64,000 nt of DNA from assembly GCF_022759505.1 (NCBI RefSeq), contig NZ_CP094290.1, positions 29,977-93,976 on the forward strand, given 5' to 3'. The notes under the pieces are model-generated. The model saw only the letters and a list, made by a program, of their open reading frames with translations, was not told where the DNA came from and did not search any database. The DNA is from Georgenia sp. TF02-10. GTDB lineage: Bacteria; Actinomycetota; Actinomycetes; Actinomycetales; Actinomycetaceae. Below, in pieces: positions 9,654-18,838 of the stretch (positions within the stretch are counted from its first letter, which is position 1; each line of letters starts with the position of its first letter). Made by a program: the position numbers and the translations under genes.

Positions 9654-9675
9654 GGCTCCTAGCCTTCCAGACGCC

Positions 9676-10188
9676 TCATGACCGGTCGTCGACGCGCCGC
9701 CACCACACGATCTCGAAGCCGTCCCGCGGCTCCCGGCGCACCTCGCGCCACTCGGCGCGGTCGAACGCCGGGTAGAACGTGTCGCCCTCGGGACTGAGGT
9801 GGACCTCGCTGATGACCTGCTCGTCGGCGAACGGCAGCGCCGCCGCGTAGACGGCCGCACCGCCGGCCACCATCACCTGCCGGTCGGCCGGGGAGCCGGT
9901 GAGCAGCCGGTCGGCGAGCTCGAGGGCCTCCGGCACGTCGTGGGCGACGTGGACGCCGTCGTCGGACCAGCCGGGATCGCCCGTGAGCACGACGGTGGTG
10001 CGTCCGGGCAGCGGCCGGCCGATGCCCTCGTGCGTGGTGCGCCCCATGAGGAGCACGTGCCCGGTGGTGAGGGCCTTGAAGTGGTCCCAGTCGGCCTGGA
10101 TCTTCCACGGGATGCCCCGTGCCGCGCCGATGACGCCGTTCTCCGCCACCGCGGCGACCATGGTCACCGTCCTGCCGCCCGGGGTCAT
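9676..10188 (-). CDS. folA: Dihydrofolate reductase
   Basis: FolA reduces dihydrofolate to tetrahydrofolate with NADPH, recycling the dihydrofolate made by ThyA nearby. The N-terminal VAAVAENGVIG, the IPWKIQADWDHFK segment (acidic residue for substrate binding), LMGRTTHEGIG and the GGAAVY nucleotide loop are all present. Length is 170 residues with the ATG at 10188; GTG at 10167, directly before the conserved MVAAV, is a possible alternative start. In many actinobacteria folA directly follows thyA; here a gene on the other strand lies between them. Confidence 0.9.
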   Translation of the reverse strand: MTPGGRTVTMVAAVAENGVIGAARGIPWKIQADWDHFKALTTGHVLLMGRTTHEGIGRPLPGRTTVVLTGDPGWSDDGVHVAHDVPEALELADRLLTGSPADRQVMVAGGAAVYAAALPFADEQVISEVHLSPEGDTFYPAFDRAEWREVRREPRDGFEIVWWRRVDDRS

Positions 10189-10230
10189 CCGGTGGCGCCG
10201 ATCGTGGAATCGGTGGACACTCGCGCAGTC

Positions 10231-11115
10231 ATGGGACGAAGCCTGCCATCCGCCGTCGTGGCGCTGCTGCTCGCCACGACGGCGGCGTGCTCGACGGAGG
10301 GCTCCGACGTCGACGAGCCCCGCGGCGGCGCCGAGGAGTCGCCGTCGGTGGTCGTGGTGCCTCCGTCGACGCCGAGCGGCCGGGTGGAGGCCGAGCTGCT
10401 GCAGTACTCCCGCGACGCGGCCCGCGGCCGGATCCAGGTCTGGCTCGAGAACGGGACGGCCGACGACCTCGAGCCCACCCGGATCGTCTACGACGACCCC
10501 CGCCTCTCCCGGCCGATCCGCGCCCAGCGGCTGCGCACCGATCCGGCAGGGTCGCGGCGCGGCTACCCGCTCCCGCTGCCCGAGCCGCGCTGCGACGCCG
10601 TGCCGCCACGGGACGCCGTCGTCGTGGTGCACACCGCGTCCGGGCGGCAGACGGTGCCGGTGACCGACCCGGTCGACGTCGTGGGCCAGTACGTCGCCGC
10701 GCGCTGCTTCGAGGCCGACGTACGCCGCCTGGTCGACCTGCGCTGGGCCGACACGGTCCCCGCGCGCGCAGGGACCGGCACGCTGACACTGGTCGCGACG
10801 CCGACCGGACGGCCCGGAGCGGTCGAGGTCGTCGACGTGGGCGGGACCCCGATCTTCGGTTCACCGCCCGGCGAGTCGTGGGCGATCGGCGCCCGCGTCC
10901 GCAGCCCCGGCCCGGCGCGCCGGTTCGAGCTGCCGGTCGCGCCAGTGCGCTGCGACAGCCACGCCTTCCTCGAGGCCGGCGGGGCGACCGCCTTCCGGCT
11001 CACCCTCCGCGTGGGCGGGCGCACGGGCCAGTTCGTGCTGCGGATGTCGCCCACGGGCGGCCGTGCGGCGATCGACTACGGCCTCCGGGCCTGCCACCTC
11101 GGCCGGGACGGCTGA
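10231..11115 (+). CDS. Putative lipoprotein of unknown function
   Basis: A 294-residue exported protein. It opens with a short basic stretch, a hydrophobic run (SAVVALLLATTAAC) and a cysteine that could be lipidated, although the lipobox TAAC is not ideal. The rest is polar and beta-rich in appearance, with several spaced cysteines and repeated PVAP/PLPEP-like turns. No family was recognised. It lies on the plus strand between folA and thyA, divergent from folA (42 bases apart) and convergent with thyA. Confidence 0.7.
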   Translation: MGRSLPSAVVALLLATTAACSTEGSDVDEPRGGAEESPSVVVVPPSTPSGRVEAELLQYSRDAARGRIQVWLENGTADDLEPTRIVYDDPRLSRPIRAQRLRTDPAGSRRGYPLPLPEPRCDAVPPRDAVVVVHTASGRQTVPVTDPVDVVGQYVAARCFEADVRRLVDLRWADTVPARAGTGTLTLVATPTGRPGAVEVVDVGGTPIFGSPPGESWAIGARVRSPGPARRFELPVAPVRCDSHAFLEAGGATAFRLTLRVGGRTGQFVLRMSPTGGRAAIDYGLRACHLGRDG

Positions 11116-11145
11116 GCGGCCGACCCGCGGACACGGAGGTCGTCG

Positions 11146-11940
11146 TCAGACGGCGATCGGCGCCTTGATCGCCGGGTGCGGGTCATAGCCCTCGACCCGC
11201 ACGTGCTCGAGGTCGAAGGCGTCGATCTCGGTGACCGACGGGTCCAACCACAGGGTCGGCAGCGGCCGCGGCTCACGGGTCAGCTGGAGCCGCGCCTGCT
11301 CGAGGTGGTTGGAGTAGAGGTGGGCGTCCCCGAGCGTGTGCACGAAGTCGCCGACGCGCAGGCCGGTGACCTGCGCGACCATGTGGGTCAGCAGGGCGTA
11401 GGACGCGATGTTGAACGGCACGCCGAGGAACACGTCGGCCGAGCGCTGGTAGAGCTGGCAGCTGAGCCGCCCCTCCGCGACGTAGAACTGGAACAGCGTG
11501 TGGCACGGCGCCAGCGCCATCCGTGGGATGTCGGCCGGGTTCCACGCCGAGACCACGTGGCGGCGGCTGTCGGGGTCGCTGCGGATCTGGTCGATCACCT
11601 GCGCGAGCTGGTCGATGTGCCGCCCGTCGGGCGCCGGCCACGACCGCCACTGCGCGCCGTAGACCGGCCCGAGGTCGCCGTCGTCGTCGGCCCACTCGTC
11701 CCAGATCGTCACGCCGCGGTCCTGCAGCCACTTGACGTTGGTGTCGCCGCGGAGGAACCACAGCAGCTCGGCGAACACCGACCGGGTGTGCACCTTCTTC
11801 GTCGTCACCAGCGGGAAGCCGTCGGCGAGGTCGAACCGCATCTGGTGGCCGAACACGCTCCGCGTCCCGGTGCCGGTGCGGTCGCCCTTCTCCACCCCCT
11901 CGTCGAGGATCCGGCGGACGAGATCGAGGTAGGCCTGCAC
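11146..11940 (-). CDS. thyA: Thymidylate synthase (ThyA type)
   Basis: ThyA methylates dUMP to dTMP using methylene-tetrahydrofolate, releasing dihydrofolate for FolA. The catalytic cysteine is C146 ([11 protein letters not shown]), the same number as in E. coli. RTGTGT binds the dUMP phosphate and [15 protein letters not shown] is the folate/dUMP site. The length of 264 residues equals that of the E. coli enzyme. The start is GTG at 11940 with TAGGCT seven bases upstream. Confidence 0.97.
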   Translation of the reverse strand: MQAYLDLVRRILDEGVEKGDRTGTGTRSVFGHQMRFDLADGFPLVTTKKVHTRSVFAELLWFLRGDTNVKWLQDRGVTIWDEWADDDGDLGPVYGAQWRSWPAPDGRHIDQLAQVIDQIRSDPDSRRHVVSAWNPADIPRMALAPCHTLFQFYVAEGRLSCQLYQRSADVFLGVPFNIASYALLTHMVAQVTGLRVGDFVHTLGDAHLYSNHLEQARLQLTREPRPLPTLWLDPSVTEIDAFDLEHVRVEGYDPHPAIKAPIAV

Positions 11941-11947
11941 GGCGCCC

Positions 11948-11953
11948 AGCCTA
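11948..11953 (-). promoter_or_regulatory. -10 box of a probable leaderless thyA transcript
   Basis: TAGGCT on the minus strand ends seven bases before the thyA GTG; no Shine-Dalgarno is visible. Confidence 0.5.
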
Positions 11954-12004
11954 GTTGGTGGCCGGGGCGGCTGGCGGGACGCTCGCGGGCGAGAGCAGGT
12001 GCGG

Positions 12005-12274
12005 CTACGCGCTGAGCGACATCGGTCCGTACACCTCGCGGTCGACGTCGAAGAGCGTCACCGCGGCGACGCCCTCCTCGGCGAGGGCCGACCAGGTCTC
12101 CCCGATCCACGACTCGGCGTCGGCCTGGCTGGCGAACCGGCGGCCGCCGTACTCCTCGGCCGCGGGGCCGCTGAGCTCGACCTCGTTGCCCGCGGAGTCC
12201 TCGAGGCGCCACCACCACGGGCGCTCGGCAGGGGACGGCTGGCGGAAGAGCGGAGGGGGATCGGGAAGGTTCAC
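12005..12274 (-). CDS. Small conserved-looking protein of unknown function
   Basis: An 89-residue acidic protein with no signal peptide. It has a Pro/Trp-rich start ([20 protein letters not shown]) and a segment [15 protein letters not shown] followed by [20 protein letters not shown]. This looks like a compact alpha/beta domain common next to gcvT or folate genes in actinobacteria. Its ATG overlaps the gcvT stop by four bases, so it is translationally coupled to gcvT. No function can be assigned. Confidence 0.75.
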   Translation of the reverse strand: MNLPDPPPLFRQPSPAERPWWWRLEDSAGNEVELSGPAAEEYGGRRFASQADAESWIGETWSALAEEGVAAVTLFDVDREVYGPMSLSA

Positions 12275-13389
12275 GACTCACGCACCTGGGTCCGGACGAA
12301 CGGCGGTCTCGTGACTTGGAACGTCTCGCGGCGCCCCCGCACGTCGACCGCGACCTCGGCGTCGTCGGCGACGACCGACGCCACCAGTGCCAGGCCGATG
12401 CCCTTCCGCAGGGTCGGCGAGAACGTGCCGGACGTGATCTCGCCCAGCAGCACGTCGGGCACCAGGCTCACCGACATGTGCGGCCGGGGGATCGCCCGCC
12501 CGGCGGCGACCAGCCCGACCAGCCGGCGCCGCGGGCCCTTCTCCTTCTCGGCGAGCAGCGCGTCGCGGCCCCAGAACTCCGGCTTCGACCACCCGACCGC
12601 CCACCCGAGGCGCGCCTCGTTGGGCGTGACGTCGGGCCGGATGTCCTGGCCGTGCAGCGGGTAGCCCATCTCGGTGCGCAGCGTGTCGCGGGCGCCGAGG
12701 CCGCACGGCACGATGCCGTGCTCGGCGCCGGCCTCGAGCAACGCGTCCCAGAGCTCGCCGGCACCCTCGGCGGGAGCGATCAGCTCGTAGCCCCGCTCCC
12801 CCGTGTAGCCGGTGCGGCACACGGTCAGGGCGCGACCGCCGAGCTCGGCGTCGACGAAGCTCATGTACTCGTGGCCGACCGGCAGCCCCAGCGCCGACAG
12901 CACCGCGTCCGACCGCGGCCCCTGCACGGCGAGCACCACCTGCTCGTGGTGCTGGTCGGTGACCGTCACCCCGTCCGGCAGGTCCGCGAGCAGCCGGCGC
13001 ACCACCTCCGCGCTGTTGGCCGCGTTGGGCACCAGCAGCACGTCGTCGTCGCTCTTGTAGTAGGCGATGACGTCGTCGACGATGCCGCCGGTCGTGGGGT
13101 CGCAGCACAGCGTGTACTGCGCCTTCCCGGGGTGGATCCGGCCGAGGTCGTTGGTCAGTGTCCGGTTCACGTACCCCGCCGCACCGCTGCCGCGGACGGC
13201 GACCTTGCCGAGGTGGCTCACGTCGAACACGCCGACCGCCTCGCGCACCGCGGTGTGCTCCTTGACGACGCCGGTCGGGTACTCCAGCGGCATCTCCCAG
13301 CCACCGAACTCCGCGAGCTTGGCGCCGGCCGCGACGTGCCGGTCGTGCAGCGGCGAGTGGGACAGCAGAGGAGGGCTCGGGTCGGGCAT
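12271..13389 (-). CDS. gcvT: Aminomethyltransferase (glycine cleavage T protein)
   Basis: GcvT releases ammonia from the aminomethyl-lipoyl H protein and passes the methylene group to tetrahydrofolate. Family features are LHDRHVAAGAKLAEFGGWEMPLEY at the N-terminus (His and Gly turns), GVFDVSHLGK, GGIVDDVIAYY, RTGYTGERGYELI with the folate-binding glutamate, and the C-terminal barrel. The length of 372 residues is usual. It is divergent from pepA across only 39 bases and leads a two-gene unit with the 89-residue protein. No gcvH or gcvP is in the window. Confidence 0.95.
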   Translation of the reverse strand: MPDPSPPLLSHSPLHDRHVAAGAKLAEFGGWEMPLEYPTGVVKEHTAVREAVGVFDVSHLGKVAVRGSGAAGYVNRTLTNDLGRIHPGKAQYTLCCDPTTGGIVDDVIAYYKSDDDVLLVPNAANSAEVVRRLLADLPDGVTVTDQHHEQVVLAVQGPRSDAVLSALGLPVGHEYMSFVDAELGGRALTVCRTGYTGERGYELIAPAEGAGELWDALLEAGAEHGIVPCGLGARDTLRTEMGYPLHGQDIRPDVTPNEARLGWAVGWSKPEFWGRDALLAEKEKGPRRRLVGLVAAGRAIPRPHMSVSLVPDVLLGEITSGTFSPTLRKGIGLALVASVVADDAEVAVDVRGRRETFQVTRPPFVRTQVRES

Positions 13390-13396
13390 GGCGGCG

Positions 13397-13422
13397 AATC
13401 TACCCCGGGCTGTGTCTATCCT
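13397..13422. promoter_or_regulatory. Divergent pair of leaderless promoters, gcvT and pepA
   Basis: In the 39-base gap, minus-strand TAGATT (13397–13402) ends seven bases before the gcvT ATG, and plus-strand TATCCT (13417–13422) ends six bases before the pepA GTG. Neither gene has a Shine-Dalgarno. The two -10 boxes are so close that the polymerases probably compete. Confidence 0.5.
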
Positions 13423-13428
13423 GCCGCG

Positions 13429-14922
13429 GTGACGACGTACGCGCTCCGGACCGCCAGTCCCGCCAAGACCCGCGCCGAGGCGGTGGTGGTGGGCGTGCTG
13501 GCCGGCGAGGGGCGCGGCGGCGCCCGCCTGGCCGACGGGGGCCAGGACGTCGCCGATGCCTACGGCCGTCGGCTCGCGCCCCTGCTCGCCACCGTCGGCA
13601 TGACCGGCAAGCCCGGCGAGGTGGTCAAGGTGCCCACCGCCGGCACGATCGGCTCGCCGCTGCTGGTCCTCGTCGGCCTGGGCAGCGAACCCGATCCACT
13701 CGCCGTCCGCCGGGCCGCCGGCACCGCCGCCCGCGCGGTCACCAACGCGGCGACGGTCGCGATCGCACTGCCGGCCGCCACCCCGGAGCTGGTGCGGGCC
13801 GTGATCGAGGGCTACCGGCTCGGCGGGTACTCCTTCTCCCGCTACAAGAGCGGCGCGTCCGACACCGCACCCGCCGAGATCGTCGTCCTCTCACCGGTCG
13901 CGCGGCGGAAGGAGACCGTCGCCGCGTTCGACGAGGCGCAGCTCGTCGTCGACGCCGTGGTCGCCGCCCGCGACTGGGTCAACACGCCTCCGGCGGACCT
14001 GACGCCGCCGCTCCTCGCCGACGAGGTCGCCGCCGCCGCGCGGAAGGTCCGCGGGGTGAAGGTGACGGTGCACGACGAGGACCGGCTCGCCGAGCTGGGC
14101 TGTGGCGGCATCCTCGCCGTCGGCGCCGGGTCCGCGGCCCCGCCACGACTGGTGGAGCTCGAGTACCGGCCCAAGGGCGCGACCACCCACGTCGCGCTGG
14201 TCGGGAAGGGCATCACGTTCGACTCCGGCGGCCTGACCATCAAGCCGGGGACGAGCTTGCCGACGATGAAGGAGGACATGGCCGGCGCCGCGGCGGTCGT
14301 CCAGGCCGTGCTCGCGATCGCCCGGCTGGGTCTGCCCGTGCGCGTCACCGGCGTCGCCGCGCTGGCCGAGAACATGATCGGTGGCGCGTCGATGCGGCCG
14401 GGCGACGTGATCACGACCTACGGCGGCACGACGATCGAGATCTCCAACACCGACGCCGAGGGGAGGCTGGTGCTCGCCGACGCGCTCGGCCGGGCGGTCG
14501 AGCGCGAGCCGGACCTGGTCGTCGACGTCGCGACGCTCACGGCCCACATGGTGCTCGCCCTCGGCGAGCGGATCTGTGGCGTCATGGGCGACGACACCGT
14601 GGTCGAGCAGGTGCTCGCCGCCGCGGAAGCGGCCGGCGAGGAAGCGTGGCCGATGCCGATCCCGGAGCACATGGAGGAGCGGATCCGCAGCTCGAAGGTC
14701 GCCGACCTCTCCCAGCACGACTGGATCCGCTGGGGCGGCGGCCTGTTCGCCGCGGCCTTCCTCCGCACCTTCACCGGCGGGCTGCCGTGGGCGCACCTCG
14801 ACATCGCCGGGCCCGCGTTCAACAAGGGCGGCCCGACGGGGCACTGGACGTCGGGCGGCACCGGGTTCGGCGTCGCGACCCTCGTCGAGCTGGCCCGCTC
14901 GCTGGCGGCGCCGACCGACTGA
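13429..14922 (+). CDS. pepA: Leucyl aminopeptidase (M17)
   Basis: This cytosolic di-zinc aminopeptidase removes N-terminal residues in peptide turnover. The catalytic domain has LVGKGITFDSGG (metal-binding lysine and aspartate), the MKEDMAG motif and the family signature NTDAEGRLVLADAL; an N-terminal macro-like domain precedes it. The length of 497 residues is typical. GTG at 13429 is chosen because everything further upstream belongs to gcvT on the other strand. Confidence 0.95.
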   Translation: MTTYALRTASPAKTRAEAVVVGVLAGEGRGGARLADGGQDVADAYGRRLAPLLATVGMTGKPGEVVKVPTAGTIGSPLLVLVGLGSEPDPLAVRRAAGTAARAVTNAATVAIALPAATPELVRAVIEGYRLGGYSFSRYKSGASDTAPAEIVVLSPVARRKETVAAFDEAQLVVDAVVAARDWVNTPPADLTPPLLADEVAAAARKVRGVKVTVHDEDRLAELGCGGILAVGAGSAAPPRLVELEYRPKGATTHVALVGKGITFDSGGLTIKPGTSLPTMKEDMAGAAAVVQAVLAIARLGLPVRVTGVAALAENMIGGASMRPGDVITTYGGTTIEISNTDAEGRLVLADALGRAVEREPDLVVDVATLTAHMVLALGERICGVMGDDTVVEQVLAAAEAAGEEAWPMPIPEHMEERIRSSKVADLSQHDWIRWGGGLFAAAFLRTFTGGLPWAHLDIAGPAFNKGGPTGHWTSGGTGFGVATLVELARSLAAPTD

Positions 14923-14944
14923 GCAGCCACGCCCGGGCGACGCG

Positions 14945-15328
14945 CTACTCCGGCAGCGGCGGCCGGCCCTGCTTCTGCGCCTTGCGCACCCGCGTGTTGT
15001 AGTCGCGCATCCGCTGCGGGATGCCGACCACGGCGGCGTCGTACGACGGCACCTGGTGGCGGTTGCAGAAGTCGTGCGCCCACTGGACGCCCGGGACCCG
15101 CCGGCGCGTCCACTCGCCGTCGTGCGCGACCAGGAGCAGCGTCACCTCGCTGACGGCCGTGCGCGGCTCGACGAACCCCTCGACCCCGCGCCGGGCGGCC
15201 ACCCACTCACGCAGGTGCTGCTCGTCGACCTTGTCGGCCGCGCGCACCCGCGTCGACCCGGTCCGCGCCGCGTCCTTCGCCGGCCCGCTCATCCTCGGTC
15301 CCCGCCGGAACCGGTCCCACAACGCCAT
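14945..15328 (-). CDS. Conserved actinobacterial protein of unknown function
   Basis: A 127-residue basic cytosolic protein with ATG at 15328. Recognisable blocks are DEQHLREWVAARRGVEGFVEPRT, TLLLVAHDGEWTRRR and HQVPSYDAAVVGIPQRMRDYN. The last block is followed by a charged tail. Proteins of this type are often found next to pepA and lpd in actinobacteria, sometimes labelled oxidoreductase without support. No catalytic motif is seen. It is convergent with pepA and divergent from lpd. Confidence 0.75.
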   Translation of the reverse strand: MALWDRFRRGPRMSGPAKDAARTGSTRVRAADKVDEQHLREWVAARRGVEGFVEPRTAVSEVTLLLVAHDGEWTRRRVPGVQWAHDFCNRHQVPSYDAAVVGIPQRMRDYNTRVRKAQKQGRPPLPE

Positions 15329-15429
15329 GGCACCAGTGTGCCCGATCCGCCTCCTGTCGTCCGGACGTCGGCTCGGACACGAGCGGTTTGGCCGAGGTCG
15401 TTGCGCCGCGCATCCAGGAGGGTGCAAGG

Positions 15430-16866
15430 ATGGTCCGCGCACTCGTGGACAGGGAAGGAGCAGTGGTGGCCGAGGCGGACGACGGCGAGGTCGACGTACT
15501 CATCCTCGGTGCGGGGTCCGGCGGCTACGCCTGCGCCCTCCGCGCCGCGCAGCTCGGCCTGACCGTTGCACTCGTCGAGCAGGCCAAGCTCGGCGGAACC
15601 TGCCTCCACGTGGGCTGCATCCCCACCAAGGCGCTGCTCCACGCTGCCGAGGTCGCCGACGCCGCCCGCGAGGCCGAGACCTTCGGCGTGCTCGCCAAGC
15701 TCGACGGTGTCGACGCCGCGGGCGTCCGGTCCTACGCCGACAGCGTGGTCGACCGGCTGTTCAAGGGCCTCTCGGGCCTGGTCCGCAGCCGCGGCATCCG
15801 CGTCGTCGAGGGCACCGGCCGGCTGACCGGTCCGCGCGAGGTCACCGTCGAGGGCCCCGACGGCACCACCACCCTCACCGGGCGCAACGTCGTGCTCGCC
15901 ACCGGCTCCGCCCCTCGGGCGCTGCCGGGCATCGACGTCGACGGCACCCGGGTGCTGACCTCCGACGACGCGCTGCGCCTCGACCAGGTGCCCGGCTCGG
16001 CGGTCGTCCTCGGCGGCGGTGTGATCGGGTGCGAGTTCGCCAGCGTGTGGCGCAGCTTCGGCGCCGACGTGACCGTCGTCGAGGCGCTGCCGCGGCTGCT
16101 GCCCCCCGAGGACGCCGCTTCCTCCGCGGCCCTCGAGCGTGCGTTCCGCAAGCGCGGCATCACCGTCCGCACCGCGACGTCCGTCGAGCAGGTCGCGACC
16201 GACGACTCCGGGGTCGCCGTCACCCTCTCCGACGGCACCTCCCTGACCGCCGACGTGCTGCTGGTGGCCGTCGGCCGCGTGCCCCGCACCGAGGGCCTCG
16301 GCTACGACGAGCAGGGCGTGACCCTCGACCGTGGCCACGTCGTCGTCGACGAGCGCTGCCGCACCGCCGCCGACGGGGTGTGGGCGGTCGGCGACATCAC
16401 CCCCGGCCTCCAGCTCGCGCACCGCGGCTTCCAGCAGGGCATCCACGTGGCCGAGCAGCTCGCGGGGCTCGACCCGCGTCCGATCGACGAGCGCGGCATC
16501 CCGCGCGTCACCTACTCCCGGCCCGAGGTCGCGTCCGTCGGCCTGACCGAGGAGCAGGCCCGGGAGCAGCACGGCGACGACGCGGTGACCACGCTGACCT
16601 ACGACCTCGCCGGCAACGGCCGCAGCCAGATCCTGCGCACCCAGGGCTTCGTCAAGCTGGTGCGGCAGGTCGACGGCCCGGTGGTCGGCGTCCACCTCGT
16701 CGGCGAGCGGGTCGGCGAGCTCATCGGCGAGGCGCAGCTGGTCTACGGCTGGGAGGCGCACCCCGAGGACGTCGCCCCGCTGGTCCACGCGCACCCGACG
16801 CAGAACGAGGCGCTGGGCGAGGCGTTCCTCGCCCTCGCCGGCAAGCCGCTCCACACCCACAGCTGA
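15430..16866 (+). CDS. lpdA: Dihydrolipoyl dehydrogenase
   Basis: The E3 flavoprotein reoxidises dihydrolipoyl groups on E2 (and on glycine cleavage H protein) with NAD+. It has the FAD-binding GAGSGGYA, the redox disulfide C-x4-C in [13 protein letters not shown], an NAD-binding [10 protein letters not shown], the second FAD motif [14 protein letters not shown] and the C-terminal active-site HAHPTQNE. Two starts are credible: ATG 15430 behind AGGAGGG (about seven bases), used here, and GTG 15466 behind GGAAGGAG. It sits 64 bases upstream of the E2 gene in the same direction, so they probably form an operon. Confidence 0.95.
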   Translation: MVRALVDREGAVVAEADDGEVDVLILGAGSGGYACALRAAQLGLTVALVEQAKLGGTCLHVGCIPTKALLHAAEVADAAREAETFGVLAKLDGVDAAGVRSYADSVVDRLFKGLSGLVRSRGIRVVEGTGRLTGPREVTVEGPDGTTTLTGRNVVLATGSAPRALPGIDVDGTRVLTSDDALRLDQVPGSAVVLGGGVIGCEFASVWRSFGADVTVVEALPRLLPPEDAASSAALERAFRKRGITVRTATSVEQVATDDSGVAVTLSDGTSLTADVLLVAVGRVPRTEGLGYDEQGVTLDRGHVVVDERCRTAADGVWAVGDITPGLQLAHRGFQQGIHVAEQLAGLDPRPIDERGIPRVTYSRPEVASVGLTEEQAREQHGDDAVTTLTYDLAGNGRSQILRTQGFVKLVRQVDGPVVGVHLVGERVGELIGEAQLVYGWEAHPEDVAPLVHAHPTQNEALGEAFLALAGKPLHTHS

Positions 16867-16930
16867 CCCGATCCACCCCACAGCAGTTCCAGCACCGACC
16901 CAGCCAGACCCAAGCGAAGACGAGGAATCC

Positions 16931-18769
16931 ATGGCCACCGAAGTCAACCTCCCGGCACTCGGCGAATCCGTCACCGAGGGCACCGTCACCCGCTGGCTCA
17001 AGCAAGTCGGCGACCAGGTCGCGGTCGACGAGCCGCTGCTGGAGGTCTCCACCGACAAGGTCGACACCGAGATCCCCTCCCCCGTCGCCGGGACCCTGCT
17101 CGAGATCAAGGCCAACGAGGACGACACGGTGGAGGTCGGTGCCGTGCTCGCGATCGTCGGCGCCGAGGACGAGGCCTCCGCCGGCTCCGGTGACGCGCCC
17201 GAGCCGGACCAGTCCGGGCAGCAGGAGGAGCAGGCGCCTCAGCAGGAGGAGCAGAGCGCCGAGCAGGAGGAGCCGAGCCCGCAGGCGCAGCAGCCGGCGC
17301 CGGCCGAGCAGCCCTCGGCACCCGAGCCGCCGCGCTCCGAGACCCCGCCCCAGTCGGGTGGCCAGTCGGGTGAGCAGTCGGGTGGCCGGTCCGGTGGTGG
17401 CGACAGCACGCCGGTGACCCTGCCCGCGCTCGGCGAGTCGGTGACCGAGGGCACCGTCACCCGCTGGCTCAAGCAGGTCGGGGACGAGGTGGCCGTCGAC
17501 GAGCCGCTGCTCGAGGTCTCCACCGACAAGGTCGACACCGAGATCCCCTCCCCCGTCGCCGGCACCCTGCTCGAGATCAAGGCGAGCGAGGACGAGACGG
17601 TCGAGGTGGGCGCCGAGCTGGCGATCATCGGCTCCGGCAGTCCGGCGCCGCAGCAGCAGGAGCAGGCTCCGGAGCCGCAGCAGCAGGAGCAGGCCCCGGA
17701 GCCGCAGCAGCAGGAGGCGCCCGCGCCCCAGCAGCAGGAAGAGCCGAAGCCGGCGCCCCAGCAGCAGGAGCAGGCTCCTGCGCCGCGCCAGGAGGAGAAG
17801 CAGGAGCAGCCGCAGCCGTCGGCGCCGAGCGGCGACGGCCCGGGCTACGTGACGCCGCTGGTGCGCAAGCTCGCGGCGCAGCACGACGTCGACCTGGCGA
17901 CCGTCCAGGGCTCCGGCGTCGGCGGCCGGATCCGCAAGCAGGACGTGCTCGACGCGGCCGCGAAGAAGTCCCAGCCCGCCCCGGCGGCGGCCCCTGCGGC
18001 CTCCCCCGCCGCGGCCTCCCCGGCTTCCTCCGCGCCGGCGCCGGCGAGCCCGTCGCCGCTGCGCGGGCGCACGGAGAAGGTCAGCCGGCTGCGCAAGATC
18101 ATCGCGGAGCGGATGGTCGAGTCGCTGCACGTGTCGGCCCAGCTCACGCAGGTGGTGGAGGTCGACGTCACCAACGTCGCCCGACTGCGCGAGAGCGTGA
18201 AGCAGGACTTCGTGGCCCGCGAGGGCGTGAAGCTGTCGTACCTGCCGTTCTTCGCCAAGGCGGCGATCGACGCGCTCAAGGAGCACCCGGCGCTCAACGC
18301 GACGCTCGACATGGAGGCGGGCACGGTCACCTACCACGACCAGGAGCACCTCGCGATCGCCGTCGACACCGAGAAGGGCCTCATCACCCCGGTGGTGAAG
18401 GGCGCCGGCGACCTGTCGATCTCGGGCCTGGCGAAGAAGATCGCCGACATCGCCCAGCGCACCCGCACCAACAAGATCGGCCCCGACGAGCTGTCCGGCG
18501 GCACGTTCACGATCACGAACCTCGGCAGCGTCGGCGCCCTCTGGGACACGCCGATCATCAACCAGCCGCAGGTCGCGATCCTCGGCCCGGGCGCGGTCGT
18601 CAAGCGGCCGGTCGTCATCGACGACCCGCAGCTCGGCGAGACCATCGCCGTCCGGCACATGGTCTACCTCGCCCTGACCTACGACCACCGGCTGGTCGAC
18701 GGCGCCGACGCCGGCCGGTTCCTCCAGGACGTCAAGAAGCGCCTCGAGGCCGGCAAGTTCGAGGTGTGA
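16931..18769 (+). CDS. sucB: Dihydrolipoamide acyltransferase E2 (2-oxoglutarate dehydrogenase type, two lipoyl domains)
   Basis: This E2 core transfers acyl groups to CoA. It has two N-terminal lipoyl domains with lipoylated lysines at K43 and K200 (both in [12 protein letters not shown]), joined by long Gln/Glu/Pro-rich linkers. A peripheral-subunit-binding domain follows ([17 protein letters not shown], near residue 310). The catalytic domain ends with [15 protein letters not shown], whose histidine is catalytic. The two lipoyl modules are almost identical at DNA level. Actinobacteria often share one such E2 between pyruvate and 2-oxoglutarate complexes, so sucB is a probable rather than exclusive name. 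LipA and LipB nearby supply its cofactor. Confidence 0.92.
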   Translation: MATEVNLPALGESVTEGTVTRWLKQVGDQVAVDEPLLEVSTDKVDTEIPSPVAGTLLEIKANEDDTVEVGAVLAIVGAEDEASAGSGDAPEPDQSGQQEEQAPQQEEQSAEQEEPSPQAQQPAPAEQPSAPEPPRSETPPQSGGQSGEQSGGRSGGGDSTPVTLPALGESVTEGTVTRWLKQVGDEVAVDEPLLEVSTDKVDTEIPSPVAGTLLEIKASEDETVEVGAELAIIGSGSPAPQQQEQAPEPQQQEQAPEPQQQEAPAPQQQEEPKPAPQQQEQAPAPRQEEKQEQPQPSAPSGDGPGYVTPLVRKLAAQHDVDLATVQGSGVGGRIRKQDVLDAAAKKSQPAPAAAPAASPAAASPASSAPAPASPSPLRGRTEKVSRLRKIIAERMVESLHVSAQLTQVVEVDVTNVARLRESVKQDFVAREGVKLSYLPFFAKAAIDALKEHPALNATLDMEAGTVTYHDQEHLAIAVDTEKGLITPVVKGAGDLSISGLAKKIADIAQRTRTNKIGPDELSGGTFTITNLGSVGALWDTPIINQPQVAILGPGAVVKRPVVIDDPQLGETIAVRHMVYLALTYDHRLVDGADAGRFLQDVKKRLEAGKFEV

Positions 18770-18792
18770 GGGACGACGACCGACAGCCGTGA

Positions 18793-18830
18793 ACGAGCGC
18801 CGGGTGCCCGCGAGGGCACCCGGCGCTCGT
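18793..18830. terminator. 17-bp perfect hairpin between sucB and nrdB
   Basis: Bases 18793–18809 and 18814–18830 are perfectly complementary, with a GCGA tetraloop. The hairpin lies between two convergent genes and can end both transcripts. There is no long U tract, as is usual in high-GC actinobacteria. Confidence 0.85.
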
Positions 18831-18838
18831 CGTACCGG

